Made by a program: the position numbers and the translations under genes. Shown here in pieces: positions 58,993-64,000 of a DNA stretch of 64,000 nt (its first letter is position 1; each line of letters opens with the position of its first letter). The stretch lies in contig NC_049993.1 in assembly GCF_000003815.2 (NCBI RefSeq), forward strand, positions 11,618,851 through 11,682,850, read 5' to 3'. This DNA comes from Branchiostoma floridae (taxonomy: Eukaryota; Chordata; Leptocardii; Amphioxiformes; Branchiostomatidae). The notes beneath the pieces were generated by a model that saw nothing but the letters and a program-made list of their open reading frames with translations, was not told the origin of the DNA and made no database searches.

Positions 58993-61900
58993 ATGGAGAA
59001 AGTCGTCCGTCGCGTGTGTGAAAGCCGATGGGGAGCGTTGCTTATCGGCGCCGTCATCGGGAGCTGTGTGACTCAGCTCTTTACCGCCGCGCCGAGAGTT
59101 CCTCACACCACAGAACTCCGTACATCTTCCTCCAGAAGCCCCGCATGGCTGTTACGAACCCAAGAAAGTCAGAGTAAGTCAGTGTGGTCTGAATACATCA
59201 AAGATCCCCAATCGAAGGAAGAAAAGTGAGTTTCTCCACTTTGTCATGGATTTTTCTCGATGAACTTGGCGTTTAAAGCTGTTCACCTTTTCTCTCCGAT
59301 TGTTCAAGAGAGTTTTTTTGCGTAATTAATGTAAAGTGCTATAATTCTTCTAAATGGTAAATAATTGCACAATCAACATTGTGACCAGTGTAAGTTATCT
59401 AAATGTGTACATAACCAAGCATAGATTATGTAAATGTAGAAATCATTTACATATCATGGAGATATAAGGTCTCCGAACTCTTGTTATTTCATGTAGCAAG
59501 TGGCAGGACAGAGATGTAGAGACTGGTCACCACATGATCCCACATGTGTAAGAATACGTAGAGCAGTAGTTTGTTAGGCTACTTCCTGGTCATTCAAAGG
59601 AAAACATTATTTTCTTGTACATTTTACCTTTCAAATTTATCATGAACTTCATACAGATTGCCGAGAAAGATCCTGCTGGACTGCGGTGCTAACGTGGCGT
59701 CCACAGTCCAGTTGTTTCGGGAGACCTACCCAGACGGTCAGGACTTCATCATACACTCCTTCGAGATAGACGAGAGGCTGGCGCCGTTCTTCGCGCCGTA
59801 CCCGAACCACGTGCTACACTGTCCCACTGGGGTGTCCATCAAGGACGGTGTGTAGGGAGAGGGTGGGAGGGGGTTGTTTGTATCTATGGTCAGGGGACAC
59901 AGTATTTATTCGCAAGCCGAACCCGTCCATGACACAGTTACATAAATGAAGTAGTACGGATAAAATTGCTCAATAACGGCTAGATCTAGAAAGTCTTATT
60001 TGAGAGGCAGCCAGATATAACCTGTGCTGCGTAGTCAAGGAATATGTCGACTTTTAGACTGTAGGATTAATCGGTTTGAATTGAGAAGGTTCTCCATTTT
60101 GCTGCACCATGAAAATGCGCCTCATGATCACCAAGCAACTGTTTTTCTATGGAGAGCCGGCTGAAGTTATTTGACCTTCACGTAGTGGCGTTTCTGCGTG
60201 GGCGTAAGAGGGCGATGCGCGGACAGATTTGTTTAAAAAAAAAAAATTTTAGATGGAACCCTAACTCAAATATACTCATTTTGGATATTCCTCCTAGTGC
60301 ACCCTTGCATGTCGCGTGGAAGCAAAAATATCCCCCATGAAGAAATGTTTCCGTACACACCCAGAAAAAATCAACAAACTAATTTGGTACTCGGAAAACA
60401 TAGCTTAGAAGGCAGGAAAAGATTCAACAAGGGGAACTATGCGTATGTTAGCGATAAATAGATTCATGACTAATACTTGTGATGATCATTTTATGTTGCC
60501 GAAGGCATCATAATAAGTTTATTGTGCTTGTGTTAAAATTTTCTTGATGTGACGTGTATTGTTTTCTCCCTGAGTTGAGATCCTGGAAACATGTTTTTCA
60601 TGTGAATCGTGGACCTTGTTCGAGCCAGGAAACATGACGGCGTACTCGGAGTCAGCCTGGTCCCCGGATAAAGGAAAGAACAACCGCAGAGACATGCAGT
60701 GGGGAGGGGGGTCACTCTTTGCTTTTGATGATGAGAAAGCAGACACCGAGACGGGAGGCAGACGGAAGTTGTCTCATCACCGGACGGTGCCGACAGTCGA
60801 CCTGTCCCGCTGGATTCAGGAAAACACGGCGGTGGAAGACTACGTCATCTTCAAGCTTGACGTGGAGGGTGCCGAGTACGACATCTTAAAGAAGATGCTG
60901 GAGGACGGGACCTTCAAGTGGGTGGACAAGTAAGTCTCGTGCTTCTCTCAAGTTAAGTATTCATTCTCTTGCTTTTACCCACTTGCAGAAGTCAGAAAGT
61001 GTAACATTTTGACAACATCTGGATAATCAAAGCATGATAATGTTGCTTTCGGTCGAGCGAGCAATGAGAGATGATGTCGTTTGTACTTATGCTACAACTT
61101 GCTACATTTATAAAGACATGATTACATTTATGTTTAAAGGGAGGATTATTTGCTATCTTTTTGCTAGGTCTCTGATCATTTGTTTTGATTGAAAGCAGCT
61201 TACATTTTCTATAAAGTAGATGAATGTGTTTCTGAATTGTTATTAACCATTATTAGTTAAGTCTGTAGGGTTTCCGAACTACGATGTGTCTTTGTGCCAC
61301 ATATAGCTGGCCCAAAACCAGCACACCTTTGTCCATGAAGAATGTACTTAACTTTCAGCTTTTGTTTTACGTCAGATATTACGGCGAGTTTCACCGCTGG
61401 CAACCGGTAACAGGCTGGGATAAGGAAGAGAAGGCAAACCTCGTGTCAGACGTAAAGACGAAAGGCAAACCTATGATAAGTTGGGCGGCTGAAGTCAGGA
61501 ACTACGGAGACTTTAACACCATGCACCCTCCATTGGTGAGTAGTGACTGAGTGCCAAAGGATTATTCCAAGAAATACATCTTAAAGCAGTTTGAAATTCA
61601 AGCTTCATCCTACACATAGTTAATTTTTGCCACAGAAAGCTGTCTCATGATTTTATAATAAAGGAGCAAGCGTTAACGTTAGGTCCGTTGTTGTTTAAGT
61701 TGAGATGATCAGGCCGAAACGGTTAACCATAGATTGGCCGGCAGAGCTCAAGGTTACGAAAAAGTAAGTAGTAAGGGGCTGTAACCGGCTGTTACTAGTA
61801 TATGCTTAATGCCATTTCAAAGTCACGCCATGTTGTTTTATCCAAGGCATCCGAGAGTTTTGTAGGCTCTCCGGGCACGGTCTACTCCAGCTGCTCGGCG

Positions 61901-63020
61901 CCCCCCTCGGGTACCCCCCGCCTGGCGCTGGCTGTTCTAGTCGGTATGAACGTCAAGGCCGCGCACAAGTTGGTACAGACAATAGCAGCTCATTCCAGCA
62001 GGATGCCGGTCACACTCTTCCTCTATGGAGACTTCGTGGAAACGTTTCCGGAACTGGTGACGGAATGGGCCAAAACTTTCACAATAGGCATGCGCGAGGT
62101 GAGGCTTGTCTGTGTCAAATATGCCATTATGCTGCATGTGAATAGTGCTGTTCAAGGGAATGTTGTTGAATTTGGAAAAAGGTCTTGATACTAGTATAGA
62201 ACAAAAAAAAAATAGTTTTTATGATTGAAATCTATCAATCTTTCCAACTATCTATCTAAATGTCTGTACTTATGTCTAAGTAAATCGAGATACAAAATTA
62301 TAGATGCACAAGTACGTCTGGTTCACAACGATTCTCCTAACATGAAGATTTTTCCCTGCAGAACCAACCATTTCCGCTAGGGCACTTTACGATGCAGGCA
62401 TCGCCCTGGATCCGGACGGGGCTAGTCAGTGCCATACAGCGTCTGAGCGAAGTGGACATACAGACAGCTTACTACTTACCCGAGAACGTGACAGACACCG
62501 TAATAAACGAAGCCAAGTCTCGGGGTTTGAGGATCATCCAGCCGACAGCTCGCTTCCCTCCAACCGATGGTATTTTTCTTCAATTTTTAAACTTGTTTTG
62601 TGCGCATGTTCGAAAATAGTAAAGATGATTTTCATGTAGTTTCTTGACGCAATGTTAGAGTTCTAACAAAACATAGTGATTCCGAATCCTTGTAGAAGCT
62701 TCATACAGCTAAAGAAGGATCTAATATGTATATCCTAGCACAAACATCGTCCCATATGGCATATGTTGAAACGTTTTTCCCTTTCATTTTGTAAAACAGA
62801 TAAATGGCTTCTTTCTGTTGAAAACTACTACAAGTACAGAGATGTGGAGAGGACTCCCAAAGCTCTCCGCGTCATCACACAACAACTGGACAACAAGGGA
62901 GGCATCGTCAGTCTGGACTCGGACCACCCGGACAGTTACATGAGTTCAGTCTTCCTCATGGACTATTTGGTGGAGAAGTCCGGTTATAATCTAGTCAGCA
63001 TTGTGGGGTGTTTGGAGTAG
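58993..63020 (+). CDS. FkbM methyltransferase fused to a NodB-like C-terminal region, copy 2 (complete)
   Basis: Exons are 58993-59225, 59657-59847, 60575-60929, 61376-61535, 61847-62098, 62362-62569 and 62800-63020: 1620 nt, 539 aa, every junction in phase. A short basic N-terminus and one hydrophobic segment (WGALLIGAVIGSCVTQLF, about residues 13-30) suggest a type II secretory-pathway membrane protein. Residues about 80-313 carry FkbM-family features: ILLDCGANVAS, FEIDERLAPFF, VPTVDLSRWI and FKLDVEGAEYDILKKML. The C-terminal 210 residues read RLALAVLVGMNVKAAHKLVQ, MPVTLFLYGDFVETFPELV and IVSLDSDHPDSYMSSVFLMD. They resemble the strand-helix pattern of polysaccharide deacetylases but lack TFDDGP and the HxxxH metal ligands. 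Substrate unknown. The start of exon 3 (60575) is the least certain border. An in-frame upstream ATG at 58951 would add 14 residues. Confidence 0.82.
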
Positions 63021-64000
63021 TTGTTGCATTGTTACTTTTGTTGTATGCAATCTATACCTTCATGGAAATGGTGGTGGATGGTAGCAACAACAATTGCCTC
63101 CAATAGTGGATATCTGCCTTGTTTATGCAAGCTGGTAGAATAGTAATGAACAATTAAGACAAGTTAAATATGCCTTCAATGTACACTGGTGTATCATAGT
63201 GTAGTGACTTCCTCTCAGTACGATACATTTACCACGTGCCTGTATCAAATTGCATAGCCAGTTTTGCTGTGTGCTCGACCGTATGTGAAGGTTATTTGTA
63301 TTTAATAGGCTATTTTTTGTATGTTCTGTCTTGTCAATATGTTCTACAAAGTAGCTTAGAACAGACCACTGAAAGGCAGAAATGTTATGGTGCATCATTA
63401 GAACATTACTTCATTAGCAATGAACTGTTGTCGCGGCGTGTTACATTTTATGGCTTTATTTGTTGCATATTTCTTATATGTGCCAATGAAGAGCTGTCCA
63501 GTTGCAACTTGCCCATCGTTCACCATTACAGATTGTTAGTGCTCTCAATTAGTCTCACACAATAATGATTGGTATTAAAATGTTTCAAGTACAACACGCC
63601 TCTAGCGCTTTTATGCTAAAGTACAACGGGCTTCTAATCCGATCCTTAAATGCAAATGTTGAAGGTAAGTCCCATTTAATGAGTTCTTGCAAATACGTTC
63701 GGTCAACAGAAACGGCTGCGCCACTGTATAAAGCTAGCTGTTGTTATATGGTGTCACGCAAGATGGCGTTAAATCACACTAATACTCCGTGTGCAAATGT
63801 TGACGGAAAAGATTGTGCGGCATTAGAAAGAACGATTCCACGTCTGGATGTGTAGTTTCTTTTGCAAAGACTTTAAGTTAAACCCAGGTTTACAATCCCT
63901 TTCAAGACACTAATAACAAAGGAAACTACCAACGTCCCGGTTTTCTGAGTGAAAGGGGTTCAGTCAATTACATGAACGATGACGCACATGGGGGGGGGGG
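63021..64000. other. 3' flank of FkbM copy 2
   Basis: No coding exon could be supported. Open frames at 63236-63565 and 63565-63855 (+) have no recognised family. The window ends in a poly-G run, which may mark a contig edge or low-quality sequence. Confidence 0.45.

Overview
The window is animal nuclear DNA. Genes are split into many short exons with GT/AG introns, and the intervals between them are full of short palindromic transposon relicts, tRNA-derived SINEs and microsatellites. The protein set is an MTAP, tandem calcyphosines, a glucosidase II beta subunit, an IFI44-type TLDc-GTPase and an FkbM methyltransferase. Together with the style of the repeats, this suggests an invertebrate deuterostome, most likely a lancelet (Branchiostoma). 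The species is an inference, because no database search could be run. All exon models were built by hand from splice sites and checked for continuous reading phase.

Layout. 1-7.5 kb: S-methyl-5'-thioadenosine phosphorylase on the minus strand (7 coding exons, 291 aa). It is head to head with 8.4-13.6 kb, the first of three tandem plus-strand calcyphosine/CAPSL EF-hand genes (8.4-13.6, 15.2-18.7 and 21.4-23.7 kb). All three share the same four-exon plan, with a 178-nt second exon and a 102-nt last exon. The first gene carries two alternative last exons. 23.7-28.8 kb is intergenic. 28.8-39.7 kb: glucosidase II beta subunit on the minus strand (16 coding exons, 570 aa, C-terminal HEEL). Its last intron hosts a 1.56-kb fold-back element with TTAA ends. 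40.8-45.4 kb: an IFI44-like TLDc plus GTPase gene (522 aa). 48.1-56.0 and 59.0-63.0 kb: two tandem copies of a membrane-anchored FkbM-methyltransferase gene.

The second FkbM copy is complete (539 aa) and looks like a fusion. An N-terminal membrane anchor is followed by an FkbM methyltransferase domain, then by a C-terminal region that resembles a polysaccharide-deacetylase (NodB) fold without its catalytic motifs. The first copy lacks the two middle exons. In their place are two assembly gaps and about 3.5 kb of unrelated sequence, including an apparent palmitoyltransferase fragment on the opposite strand, so this copy is either broken or misassembled.

The genes do not form one pathway. MTAP acts in methionine salvage, calcyphosines in calcium sensing (often ciliary), glucosidase II beta in ER glycoprotein folding, and IFI44-like in immune-type GTPase function. 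The FkbM fusion probably acts on glycans in the secretory pathway. The strongest leads are the FkbM/NodB-like fusion, the duplicated last exon of the first calcyphosine gene, the large fold-back element, and RFX X-box and CRE sites upstream of the calcyphosine genes.
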